A stretch of DNA of 64,000 bases from Entonaema liquescens. Taxonomy: Eukaryota > Ascomycota > Sordariomycetes > Xylariales > Xylariaceae. The notes under the pieces were generated by a model. That model was not told the origin of the DNA. It was given only the letters and a program-made list of their open reading frames with translations, and ran no database searches. Position 1 is the first letter of the stretch. Every line of letters begins with the position of its first letter. The translations under genes and the position numbers were made by a program. Positions 1 through 11,400 of this stretch are shown here, one piece after another. The stretch covers positions 124,001 to 188,000 of the forward strand of contig CADCSX010000007.1 of NCBI GenBank assembly GCA_902805475.1, in the 5' to 3' direction.

Positions 1-10
1 ACTTAGATAG

Positions 11-1271
11 ATGACGATGACAACTCGGCTGCTCGAGACGGGCTTCGAGACAAAGTTCCATGCCTTGCAGATCATCTTCGTACGCATGTTTGCAACGGCC
101 GTACTGGGCTCTCTGTACATGTGGTACAAGAAAGTGCCCGACTTCCCACTCGGGCGTCGCGACATCCGAGGTCTCTTGGTGTTGCGGGGACTGGCTGGCT
201 TCACGGGTCTTTTCTGTTCATACTGTAAGTTCAACTTGTCTATATGTGCTTACATGAAAATGACCGGTACTGACGCTGACTAAAAGACTCGCTTTCGTAT
301 TTGAACATATCCGATGCCACAGTTATCTCCTTCTTGGTACCAACTATGACCGCCTTGGTGTGTTTCGTAGCTCTAAGAGTGAGTTTATGTCGAGTCCCCA
401 AAGCGGTATTCCGAAGTAAAAGACAACTTGATCTCACCAATCTTTTATCCATGTCAGGAACCCTTTACGGTAAAAGAGGCCGTAGCGGGCTTGATCGCAT
501 TTGGTGGCGTACTCTTCATCGCACGGCCGACCTTTCTCTTCCCGCAGCACAAATTACAGGAGCCGGAGCTCAATGGAACCAGACTATTCATGGTAGATCA
601 GCCCAAGGGCATTGTTCCATCCGTGCCTGCGACCCCGGCTGAACGCACGGTTGCCGCGCTTTTGGCCGTCATCGGTACGTTTGGCGCTGCGGCTGCGTAT
701 TCCACCATCCGAGTTATCGGGAAGCGCGCCCACTCGCTCGTCAGCGTCAACTACTTCGCCGTTCTTGCGACGGTGGGATCGTTCGTTATTATCCTCGTGG
801 TTCCGGACTTGCATTTTGCGATCCCTCAGACTGCTACGCAATGGTATGATATACTTCTCGTGCTACAACTCCAACTACCACTAATATACTTGTAGGATCC
901 TGCTAGTAGCCATAGGTATTGCGGGGTTCTTACTGCAGTTCCTCCTGACAGAGGGTCTCCAAAGGGAGAAGGCGGGCAGAGCGACGAATCTCATAGTAAG
1001 TTATTGCGATATTCAAACGCATCACACCCCCTCCGGAAGCTAATAAGGGTCTTAGTACACGCAAATGGTCTTTGCGCTTATACTTGAGAGGGTGGTTTGG
1101 GGTACGACGCCTCCGGTCGAAAGTCTCTTTGGTAGCGCCTTGATTATTGGATCTGCGATATGGGTTAGTCTGCAGAAGAACAAGACGGTTACCAAGCAGA
1201 AAGCTCTGGTCGTCGACGAAGAGCAGAGCCTTCTAGGGGCCAATGCTCCTACGGAGATCCGCGAGGATTAA
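11..1271 (+). CDS. EamA/DMT-family transporter (SLC35G-like), 5' truncated
   Basis: Membrane transporter of the drug/metabolite transporter (EamA) superfamily; the substrate cannot be read from sequence. Five exons splice in frame: 11-224, 287-378, 458-843, 896-995 and 1056-1271, giving 335 visible residues. Hydrophobic segments alternate with short loops. The half-repeat with FVRMFATAVLGSLYMWYKKVPDF, then NISDATVISFLVPTMTALV, then GVLFIARPTFLF is typical of the fungal EamA group. The C-terminal tail is hydrophilic. Position 8-10 is an in-frame TAG that also reads as a splice acceptor, and the family normally has about 60-100 more N-terminal residues, so the true start probably lies left of the window. 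The family call is firm; the 5' end is not resolved. Confidence 0.85.
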
Positions 1272-1406
1272 TCTTGCGTGACTCTCTTATTAAGAGACAC
1301 AATATTGATAAAGGCCATGTCCAAATCCACCAATGAAAAATAATTGAAACTTGGTCCCTCGTGCTCCCAAGAAATGAGATTGTCTCATTTAACGTCTTCT
1401 TAATTA

Positions 1407-3276
1407 TTATTCTTTGGCATAATACTGACTATGAATCCCTAGATGCTTAACAGGCATCTCGTGTATAACATGGGGGTTTTCCATCTCAACCGCCCGGTCT
1501 ATAACGCCAGCCGGCAGTTGCCATGCCGTCGGCGCCAGCTCATGCGCCATATGCGGCGAATGATTAGCAGTATCTTTTAATTCTCCCACATCGCTAACGC
1601 TCGCGGTGTTCTGGGCAGGTATCTTCTTGTCTCTTATTATGTAAAGCCCGCATATCGAAAACCCCTTGCCGTGTTTCTTACACCGCCGCCAGATAAAACA
1701 TATGAAAATTAGCAGCATGAGTCCGAATGCCCCACCCACGGTTACGCCGGCGATGGTCTCCCTGCTCCATCGGAGTCCATCTAGTGTTCCGGTCGAGATG
1801 TATGAAGGGCCTGTATCCACCTCCGGCTCCGGCTCCGGAAGCGGCGTCCAGTGCCCGTTCCACGACGTGATCCAATCGTTCTTGCTCGTGTTGAGTGTCC
1901 GTCCGTTGTTATCCATCGGCAATACGTTTTCGCTGTTGAGATTCGGCCCAGGGGCTTGCGACAGGAAGTATACCGCGGTGTTCAAGTTTGCGCCGATAAA
2001 CGCGTCTTGCAGAAACGCGCGGCCGAGGGAGTATATGCCGTTGGATGCTGCGTTGCAGGGGAAATAGGGGGTGGGGGTTTTGATGAGCGGTTGGGTGAGA
2101 GTTAGGTTGAGGTGTGTGAAGGGTACGGAGATGTTGACTTTGCGTAGGTTACTATCGGGATCGATGAATGTGAACGTTAGGACTGAGGGGGATTGTACGA
2201 TCCGTGCATAATCAGGAGATTCCGTGTCCCAGAGATAGAGGCCTAATCCCTCGTCGAGTTTCACAGGGATCTCGGCCGCGATGGCGTCGCATGTGCTTTT
2301 AGGTAAGTTGAGATATGGGAGACAGGGATCGATTGTAACGCTGAGTTGATTCCTTATTGAGGAGTTTCCCGATGCTAATAGACCCCCCTTCGAGTTCCAC
2401 GGGAATGGCGAACCCCCTTTTACGACGTCGATCGAGATGTCTACCAGAGGCGCCTTTGAAAATTCGATATACGGGTCTGGTATAGGAAGCTCAAGCATAT
2501 CGTTTACGGCCCTGTTTCGATCATATCCTCCGATCCAGAGCGACCCCGGGACCCGATCGGGACCCGCTGAACCGATATGCATCCCGAAAGTCTGAGAAGC
2601 GATGACTTTGTTCGTGTAAAGAGTACCGGCTAGCAGACTAGTATTGATGGCGCCAGCGGTCTGCCCTGGTACTATCGCAAATGAATGATTAACAACTACA
2701 TGGTGTCTATTAGTAAAATATTATATAAACTACCTTCAAGACATCTCCTTGTAGGCGGAATACTCAGAGAGACTGATCGGTGATAACGTTGTACTTACTA
2801 CTAGGTGCGGCGCCGAGACTAAGACAGCCTGCGAATAAAGGGTATTGGTTTCCGTTGGGATACCGAAGTTGAGTATCGCTCATGAGGGCCATAGCAAAGT
2901 TATCAACACTAACCACGCTCCAGTAGCTCGAGTCCGTCCCCAGGGACAGGCGGTCGGTATATCGCTTTGCATTGGACCCTACGGCATCCATGCCGTGCGC
3001 GAAGTATGCGGCGGCTTTGAAGGCAATGTCAGGTACTTCGCCGGTTCCAACCGATTCATCGTAGACGGCGCCGGCTTCTTGCGCGTAGCAGGGTTGACCG
3101 GCGGCCGATGTGTTGTCGCAGTATGTTCCTCCTGGAAAATATGACTCCCACATCCTTCCTGCGTATACCGTGATACCCTGCCCGCTTCCTAGTGTTACTT
3201 CTACCGCGTTCCAAGGCCCGTCCGGCCCGAGTGTCTTGTTCGACCATCGCACTGCTCTGGGCACCTTCGTCGGCAT
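1407..3276 (-). CDS. Membrane-anchored pepsin-like (A1 family) protein lacking the usual catalytic motifs
   Basis: Two exons on the minus strand, 3276-2799 and 2671-1407, give about 580 residues. The intron has a GTAAGT donor and a TAG acceptor and keeps phase. The fold resembles fungal eukaryotic aspartyl proteases: an N-terminal RWSNKTLGPDGPW segment, an Asn-rich (glycosylatable) ectodomain, a GSLWIGGYDRNR segment, and a single transmembrane helix near residues 470-495 (GVTVGGAFGLMLLIFICFIW) followed by a basic cytoplasmic tail. Where the first DTG should lie the sequence reads ITVYAGRMWESYF, and the second site reads TIDPCLPYLNLP, so neither canonical D-[TS]-G is present; catalysis is doubtful. 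No signal peptide follows the chosen Met. An in-frame TAG sits 9 nt upstream and could be an acceptor, so a short upstream signal exon may be missing from this model. Confidence 0.75.
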
Positions 3277-5103
3277 GGTGGGCTAACGACGACGTCACCA
3301 GGATAATTTTAGTTTATGGAATTTTCATGAGCGTCTCCTAGTTGCTTATCCTTGGAGATTGGGGGTCGAGATTTCTATGAAGAGGTATCTGAAATCGTAT
3401 GTCGTATAGTAATTATCTAGCAGCTAGCAGAGGAAATCCTTGAGCATGAAAGTGCAGATAAACCTTAGTCTCACTTTACCTTCTACATAGAGTAGATAGA
3501 CCCTAAATTGTAATATGGGAGCCTTGCAGTTTGCCTTATTTGGAGACTCGGTTGAATGCAGAAGGAGTAACATCAACCAAGTAACCAGTCAAGATGGCAA
3601 GTCTTTAACGATATGGACTGAAGGGGAATACATATTATTCTCGTATCCCCTGGCACTATAGAGTATCATGCATAAACTTTCCTCGGGATCCGTGATGTGA
3701 CCCAGCTTACTCTTCAGCTTGACCCCTGGAATCATATCGTAGTTCATATTATATACTAACTTCATAAAGAGTCCTGCTGCTGAGCACGCACCCACCACTG
3801 CATAATTTAAGGAGCTATGTGGCTTAATCGGATCGGTTAAGCTAGGTATGTTTCGTAGTCCGATTATGTCTACATTACATAGTATACACAGCCTATAATA
3901 AGCTGTAGTTGTGTATATAGGGCGGTTTCATTTCTATAATAGGCCGTGGCTGCGATACCGCCCCTTCGAAACGGTGGAGGATTAACGGGACACCAGTCGC
4001 GTCTATCGCCAAACCTGGACCTATGTACGATCGCATTTGACTTACTCCCGTGTTTATGAAGTCTTAAGTCTTTTTGATGAAACGGTGTTTCTATTCTAAA
4101 AGTATGCTTCTAAACTTCATATCTCATGTGGGAGACTCATTTGGGTAACGTTGGGTCTTCCTAAATTGCTGCCTACCGAGTTATTATAAAATGATAGGTC
4201 ATATTTACCCATTACTAATCAGTCTTGACCTGACAATCTCGCAGAATATAGTCGAGAAAGTGCGAATATACTACCTTAATGCTCTAGGGGATATTCGTAT
4301 TTCAACGCCACTCCCCTGGTGATGCATTCGTGCGGCGCAACCGCACAACAGTAGGGCTCTACAGGGCTGTGAGCATGGCGCTTGCGAAAGTGCTATAAAA
4401 TGAGAACTTGTAATCCGGGAGCTACGGAGATATAATGGAGAGTACGGGCCCAAGGTTATGTTATTTTGGCCCAACTTCATATGTGTTTAGCTGCGATTAT
4501 ATCGAGTATTACGGCCCTCAAGGTAAGTGCTACGTAGAGATAGACTTATTGTGTCGATCGGTCCCCGCAGTATAATAAACTATTAGTTGAATGCCTATGA
4601 CATGTTACAAGTTCATTTGCATATCCTCTTGTCACATACCTAGGGTGAAGTAGGCCAGTCTTCGCTTCCAAGAATTGTCCGTTATAATACGAAAACCCCT
4701 CGCGAAAAGTGGACGTGAAGCTATGCTAATGGAGCAATTATCTGGACTTCGAATCCCCTTGTGTAATACCTTTGAGCCTCCACTAATGTCTCCTTGGAGG
4801 AGGGGTCATCTCTCCAACCAGCGGTCCGATAGTAGGAATCGTACATTACGCAGTGTTACTAGAAAGCTGCAGCTAACAGCCGGCACATACGGATTAAGTT
4901 CGCCTAGCATTAACTCAGGGAGCTGTAGAGTAACGTAGATCTCAACAACCAGATGCGGCTCGACGTCAGTTGGTGGTCCTGAGGGGAAACGCATCGGTGC
5001 CCAATATAGACCATCTTGAAATATATTGCTATTACTAGGAGAAAACCCGCAGGAAGTGTTAGAAGTTGTTACTGGGCTCGTAAAGCTTTATATCGATTTA
5101 AAC
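3277..5103. other. Intergenic, no gene seen
   Basis: About 1.8 kb of AT-rich sequence between the divergently transcribed aspartic-protease-like and glucosidase genes. Stop codons are dense in all frames, and the few 60-90 codon open frames show no family resemblance. It should hold both promoters; I could not place a convincing element. Confidence 0.6.
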
Positions 5104-7159
5104 ATGACTGCGACCGAGTCATCATATTCAACGCCCAAGTGGTGGAAAGAAGCTGGTATGTCAATCGGATTCTCTTTACCCCCTTGGATATACCATCAAA
5201 CACTCTAGTTATACTACCCTAGTCAATGTTATATTGTAAGAATTATCCCGTCAACAGATGAAAACTAACCTTTGGTCCCTTAGTCGTCTACCAAATCTAT
5301 CCTGCGAGCTTCCAGTGCCAGGTAGGTACAGGATTCTGAGGTTATCCTACCAGAACAGTGTTAATTATATATAATCCGATGTAAAAAGCCTGGAGTAACC
5401 TCAGGATGGGGTACCGTAAAGGGCATCACTTCGAGACTGGACTATCTGAAGTCCTTAGGCGTGGATGTGGTCTGGTCGTCACCCATCCTTAAATCCCCAC
5501 AGGCAGATATGGGCTACGATATCGCCGACTATAAGTTAATTGACGAGCGATATGGAACATTGGAGGATATCGACGAGTTGATCGCTGAGCTTAAGAAGCG
5601 AGACATGAAACTCATGATGGACCTGGTAGTGAACCACACCAGCAATGAGCACCCGTGGTTTCTCGAGAGCCGCGCAAGTATTGATAGCCCCAAACGTAGC
5701 TGGTACATCTGGAAGAAGCCAAAGAGTATCGGCCCCGATGGAGTACCTGAACCGCCAAACAACTGGGCGCAAATCTTGGGAGAGGCTAACTCTGCCTGGA
5801 CTTACGACGAGAAAACTGGCGAATTCTATCTGAGCCTTTTCACACCGGAGCAGCCAGACCTGAACTGGGAAAACCCCGACGTACGAGCGGCCGTCTGGGA
5901 CGTGATGCATTTCTGGAGTACGTGGCTTGTTTATATGTTTCTTTTCGCCCTTGCCCTAATATTAGAGCCTGCATGATACTGACGCGGTCGTAGTGACTCG
6001 GGGCGCATCGGGGTTTCGAATGGACGTCATCAATCTGATATCTAAAGCGCCCGGTTTCCCCGATGCCGACATAGTATTGGATCCCGGACACAGGTACCAA
6101 CCTGGGTCTAAATACTTTGTTAATGGACCCAGGCTACACGAATACCTACGGGAGATGTACCGGGAAGTGCTGAGTAAGTATGACACAATTACGGTCGGCG
6201 AGATGCCCGGAGTCAGCGACGAGAAGGAAATACTGCGTAGCGTCGGGGCCAACTCTGAGGAGTTGAGAATGATCTTCATATTTGACCTAGTCGATATCGA
6301 CAAGCCGAACGTGAGGATGGCGCTTAAGCCTTGGGACGTCAAGGAGATGAAGTCGATCATCACAAGGTGGCAGCGAGTGATGATTGAGAATGACGGCTGG
6401 AACTCGGTGTTTATCGAAAACCACGACAACCCGAGGTCGGTCTCACGGTACACTGATGATAGTGACGAGTGGCGAGAAAAGGGGGCTAAGCTCCTGGCCC
6501 TTATGCAGACCACTCTGGGAGGTACGCTTTTCGTCTACCAGGGCGAAGAGATCGGCATCCGGAACGTCCCCAAGACCTGGGATATCTCTGAGTTCAAAGA
6601 CATCGAGACGATTAACTACTGGAAGAAATGCGAGAAACTGTATGCAGGCGACAAGGAGAAGCTCGCCTATGGTCGAAAGGTCATCGATATGAAAGCGCGC
6701 GACCATGCTCGGACTCCTATGCAGTGGACTGCCGGTGATAATGCAGGCTTCTGTGATCCAGGAACCAAGCCGTGGATGAGAGTCATAGACGATTACCCGA
6801 AGGTAAACGTCGAGGCCCAAATCAAAGCGGACGATCCCAACGAATTCTCCGTCTGGCAATTCTGGCAATGGGCACTAAAGCAGAGGAAAAACCACGCAGA
6901 CGCTTTCGTGTACGGCGACTTCCAGGAGCTATCGCCAGAACATCCAGAAGTCTATGCATATGTTCGCACAAGCGGCAAGGGGGATCGCTGGCTTGTTGTC
7001 CTCAACTTCTCCAAGAAAGAACTGGATTGGACGTTGCCGCAAGGTTTCGAGGTTGAGTCTTGGGTAGCCGGTAATTATGGGAAGGGTGTTCCGGATAAGC
7101 CGAAGCAGTCTGGTGTGCCCCTGAAGCCTTGGGAGGGAGTATTGGGGAAGCTTAAATAG
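5104..7159 (+). CDS. GH13 alpha-glucosidase (oligo-1,6-glucosidase/maltase type)
   Basis: Cytosolic-type glucosidase releasing glucose from short alpha-glucosides. Exons: 5104-5155 (begins MTATESSYSTPKWWKEA), 5284 to about 5325, about 5405-5917 and 5994-7159, roughly 590 residues, normal for the family. The GH13 signatures are present: VVYQIYPASF, DLVVNHTSNEHPWF, nucleophile Asp in GFRMDV (about residue 213), general acid Glu in TVGEMPG (about 272) and the third Asp in ENHDNPRS (about 347). Val directly after the nucleophile is the isomaltase-type residue; maltases usually have Thr. The 5918-5993 intron splices cleanly. The second intron does not: the GTAGGT donor at 5322 with the CAG acceptor at 5403-5404 shifts frame, and only a weak GTACAG donor at 5326 (or an AAG acceptor at 5388) restores it. 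No alpha-glucoside permease or regulator lies beside it. Confidence 0.88.
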
Positions 7160-7522
7160 AATTCTATACCGTGTCAAAGCCAGGGGCTGATAACCCGCAA
7201 TATTGGTAGAGATCTTAGCCACTAGGCAGTAAGATTTTAACAAGTAATCAACCTAGTCTCTTATCTTTCTATAACTTATTGTATCACAGCACTCCCCATT
7301 TCTCTCATTTATCAAACAAATCAATTCCTTATTGTTAACTATAGTCGTATATCTTCTGCTTTGACGTTAATCACGAGACTACACTCTTCAGCATAAGCTT
7401 TCCTGCGCCTACAATACGGCATTTAAATTAGATGATAGACTATATTGACTGATCATAGCTATATTATATAGCATTAGGGAGACTGTATTTCCCCTGTAAG
7501 CTTACAAGAGTTTTCTCTACGC
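7160..7522. other. Convergent intergenic region
   Basis: AT-rich 363 bp between the 3' ends of the glucosidase (+) and the aldo-keto reductase (-). It presumably holds both 3' untranslated regions and poly(A) sites; nothing else was recognised. Confidence 0.6.
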
Positions 7523-8653
7523 TTAGTCGTCCAGGCCGGCTGTGGTGGGGTCCCAAGCAATAGGAGCATATACGTCTGTGTTCAACTTCTCAACATCCTC
7601 CTGGGACAGCTCGAAGTCGTAGATTGCGGCGTTTTCGGCAATTCTGGAGGGTGTAACACTCTTGGGGAGCGGGAGATAGCCCTTCTGCAAGCTCCATCGA
7701 ATCAATATCTGAGCCTGAGTCTTGCCGTACTTTTCGGCGAGGCTAACTAGAGTCGGGTCGCCGAATCGTTCGCCCCTGACAACGGGACAGTAGGCCTCGA
7801 CGGCAATGTTGCGCTTCCTGGACCATTCGGCAATGTCCTCACGACGGCACCACGGGTGGATCTCCCACTGGCCAACGGAGATAACACCTCCCTTACCCTT
7901 ACCACCTCGCTCGGCCTCGAGCTCCGCAATGTGCTTTTCTAGCTCGTCGAGATGCTGGACACCGTAGTTGCTGACGCCAATGGATCGGACTATAAAGTGT
8001 CAGCGGATATTGCTGATACCATCACATTCCATTGGGCTGCAATTTAAAACCAATGGAGTGGGATGTGACATGAGAACAAACATACCCTTGCCCTCCTCGA
8101 CAGCTTCCACGAGTGCTTTCCACACTCCTTTTCGGGCTGCTGAGCCACCATACGGCGCATGGATGAGTACGAGATCGAGATAGTCTAAGCCCGACTCCTG
8201 CAGACTCTTGTTGACTTGATCCTTTGCGGCCTCGTACGACATTAGTTGGGGCGGAATCTTAGTTGTGAAATAGATCTCAGATCGGGGTAGCCCGCTGGCT
8301 TTGATGGCTTTTCCACAGCCATTTTCGTTTTTGTAGAAAGCGGCCGAGTCGACGTGGCGATAGCCGATTTTGAACGCTTCGGAGACAGCCTTATCGGTCT
8401 CCTCTGGCGGGCTAGAAATTGGTAAATACTTAGATTAGACAAGAATATTATTTTTCAAACAATGTGATATATCACATGAGACTCACGTTAAGTAAACCTA
8501 AGAAGTGTCAATGTCAACTTGTGTGTCTATAGTAATGGTAATTTATAGAGTATAGAACATGGAGTAAGAGACACTTACACCAAAGCCCAGTAGCGGGATT
8601 TCATAGCCGCTGTTTAGCTTGAAAGTGGATTTGATGTTGTAAGAGGTTGCCAT
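7523..8653 (-). CDS. Aldo-keto reductase
   Basis: NAD(P)H-dependent carbonyl reductase, 292 residues in four exons on the minus strand: 8653-8579, 8497-8487, 8411-8086 and 7989-7523. All junctions keep frame and use GT-AG borders. The catalytic tetrad of the family is visible: Asp50 in GYRHVDSAAFY, Tyr55, Lys80 in YFTTKI and His113 in LVLIHAPYGG. Later motifs RSIGVSNYG, QWEIHPWCRR, AEAYCPV-like AVEAYCPVVRG and PLPKSVTPSRI also fit, the last being the coenzyme 2'-phosphate-binding segment. The second exon is only 11 nt and encodes VYL plus two bases of a Thr codon, bridging LGFG to TPPEETDKA. Substrate unknown. It is transcribed divergently from the Dom34 gene, 1.5 kb away. Confidence 0.92.
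8487..8497 (-). other. 11-nt microexon of the aldo-keto reductase
   Basis: Reads GTTTACTTAAC on the minus strand, preceded by a TTAG acceptor and followed by a GTGAGT donor. The flanking introns are 81 nt and 75 nt. It supplies residues V-Y-L and the first two bases of Thr, which link strand beta-1 (LGFG) to the helix starting TPPEETDKA. Confidence 0.85.
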
Positions 8654-10138
8654 TGTCCTATTAGGGGGCTGTTGGTTAGCTTGGTGTGAGGGGATGTGAC
8701 TGAGGCCAAGGCAGCGGGACGATGGCACAATCGAGGCCGAAAGGGAGTTGTCTTGAACAGAGCGGAATGAATATTCATCCGATATAAACTCATCGCGGAG
8801 ACCGAGGTGGAGCGGAGATATGTTAGGAAGAAAATAGTTACTTGCCTAACTTTCTTTTATTTGGGAGAAACAACTACTATTTTGGTTATAAGGTGTATAA
8901 GTCGAGATGGTGATTGTAGCTTTGGACTACTCGACGGTAAACTCGGATAGAGAGAGAGAGAGAGAGGAGATAGAGAGAAGTTTAAGGTAAAGCTCTTTGA
9001 CTGGAGACTAAAATAATGAACTAGATTAGATATTGGTATTTATATGTGTCTCAGTAAGTCCCGTTATTAGTTTGATTATCAAGCGACCCCGAGCATCATT
9101 TAAGACCGAAAATTCATCATTCTTTGGTCGGATTTTGTTTAGCTATCTCCGTTTTATCCTCGATGGAATACAACAATTATTAGTGATACTTACATAGTAC
9201 ATCACACATACACTATAAATGAAGTAGTGTCGACGGAGATAGTTGGTTGCATTGAGGTCATACTTAAACCCTAGCTCCAGATGTTTGCTATTTTAGCTAA
9301 GCTCTAGTTACGGCAGGTGCTAGAGAAGCTAGGCGGCTTGGGTCCTACAGGGTTCCCCTTGAGGCGTGGGAGCGGCTTTCGCTGTGAAATTTACGAAAAG
9401 GCAGATCCTCCCCATCAGTAATTGGTCTTCTTGCTTTCTTTTTTTGTTGGTTTTTCGATGTTGCGGCAGAAATATTTTAGGTAAGACCAAATCCCGCTGC
9501 ATAATCAACCATTCATCTAGTTATATTAGTTATATATGTAGAGGATTTTGCTACCTAGTATTTATTTGGTTGGCGACTCTAAATTTGAATTGTTTGAATA
9601 TATCTATATATATATATCTATATATATTGATTGGGGGTAATTCCTATCGACGTCACTGAACTGTGTACCTGTAGGCGGGGTATCGTTATCTGCAGACTGC
9701 AGCTTAACAAATACTCTGTACTATCATGTAGCGGGGATGGACCAATGGCGGGGTGAGGATGAGGGGCATTTCTTTCAATGGCTGTGCCAAGTCGCAATGA
9801 AAGCTTCATTATACATTATACAACTGCTGTTAAACAACTTTTGTCTATTTAGGTACCTATCAGAACGATAATCCGTACACAACAATCAATAATCATTCGA
9901 TATCCTTATTCGCGCTATAAGTTGCGCATTATTCAAAATTTAAGCGTCGAACCTTAAGCATACCTAGACCACCTACATCCCTAAATCTATCTTTGTGTTT
10001 ATCTTTTTTCTGCTAAACATTTACTTCCACTTTTTTAATATTATCCCTAGAAAACGGCGCGCTCATATAAGATCTTAAGATAATTTAGAACGCAACATAT
10101 AGCGAAAATTCTTGGTACTTATATATAAACCGCTAGCC
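8654..10138. other. Intergenic with simple repeats
   Basis: Divergent region of about 1.5 kb between the aldo-keto reductase and Dom34 genes. It contains a (GA)n tract near 8947-8967 and a TATATC/TA-rich tract near 9601-9627. No coding signal with family resemblance was found, although an open frame of about 97 codons exists at 9366-9659 with low-complexity composition. Confidence 0.6.
8947..8967. repeat. (GA)n microsatellite
   Basis: Uninterrupted GA dinucleotides upstream of the aldo-keto reductase start. Such purine tracts in fungal promoters can disfavour nucleosomes; that role is inference here. Confidence 0.75.
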
Positions 10139-11400
10139 ATGCAGCTTGTTGGTTCAAAGGCGTCGCAACGCCTAGATGAAATAGGTGAGGGAAGCGTCAC
10201 TCTGCTTCCCATAGAACCAGAAGACATGGTAAGCTTTTACCTCATATCTTTATCAATTGATATATAATCTAACTCGCCATCAAGTGGCACGCACATAATT
10301 TAATAGGACCCGAAGATGTCGTCAAGGCGCATGCGATCCGAAAGGTGACGACGGAAACAAAAACTGGCAGCACTGCCTCAGAAAGGGTACATACCGACCT
10401 TACAATACGAGTCAAGTCGACCTTCTTTGACCCGGGCTCGTCACAACTACACGTCTCGGGCACGGTGATTGTCGAGAACAACTTTGTCAGCCTCGGACAG
10501 TACCACACACTCGACCTCGAGCTAAACCGACCATTTACACTATGGAAGAATTACGGTTGGGATTCGGTGGCAAAAGAAACGCTCGCAGACGCGCTCAAAC
10601 AGGATAAAGAGGGCGCCGTGGCAGCTGTCGTGATGCAGGAGGGTATCGCGAACATCTGCCTTATCACGGAATACCGTACCATACTCAAGCAAAGGGTAGA
10701 AAGCACGATACCTAAGAAGAGGTCGAGCAGTTCAGAACAAGACTCGGGGATGAAACGGTTCTTCGAAAAGACCTTGAGCACGTTGATGCGGAGTATAGAC
10801 TTTTCTACCCCTCGACCGTTACTACTTGCTAGCCCCGGATTTGTCGCAGGAGATTTCAAAAAGTACATATCGGAGGAGGGTGCACGAAGGACCGATAAAA
10901 CCATGATAGCTATGGCTAAGGAAGCAAAGGTAGTGCATTCAAGTTCGGGGCACCTACACAGTCTAAACGAAATACTTAAAAGCTCCGAGGTCATGGCAAC
11001 TATGAAGGATATGAAATTCTCTAAGGAGACAAGATTTATGGACGACTTCTTCGACAAGTTACGGAAAGATGATGGCCGAGCCTGGTATGGCACGGGACCG
11101 GTCGAGAAAGCTGTCAAAGAAGGTGCTGTTGGTCGGGGTGGGGGTGTCTTGTTGATCAACAATTCACTATTCCGAAGTATGGATATCGCGACGAGGAAAA
11201 GATACGTGGCGATGGTCGATAAGGTAAAAGAGGATGGGGGAGAGGCCAGAATCCTTAGCAGTGATCACGAGAGTGGGCAACGATTAGATGCTTTAGGAGG
11301 TATAGCTGCTATACTTACATATCCCATGTTAGATCTAGATGAAGACGAAGACACAGCTGCCGATGGGAATGCTGAGGCGGAAGAGAACATGATAATATAA
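10139..11400 (+). CDS. dom34: Dom34/Pelota ribosome-rescue factor
   Basis: eRF1-related factor that with the GTPase Hbs1 recognises stalled ribosomes and promotes subunit dissociation, feeding no-go and non-stop mRNA decay. Two exons, 10139-10228 (30 codons ending at IEPEDM) and 10285-11400, give 401 residues, close to the 386 of the yeast protein. The N-terminal domain opens MQLVGSK and has the family hallmark EPEDMWHAHNLIGPEDVV. The central domain carries LLLASPGFVAGDFKKYI. The C-terminal domain carries ILSSDHESGQRLDALGGIAA. The GGQ motif of true release factors is absent, as expected. An acidic tail (DLDEDEDTAAD) ends the protein. The single short intron sits between Met and Trp of the EPEDMWHA motif. 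Confidence 0.95.

Noticed and set aside
9366..9659. 97-codon open frame with hydrophobic composition
   Set aside because: It runs into the TATATC repeat and its end is repeat-derived Ile/Tyr residues.
10551..11162. Long open frame antisense to Dom34
   Set aside because: It mirrors the codon structure of the real gene and has no family resemblance.
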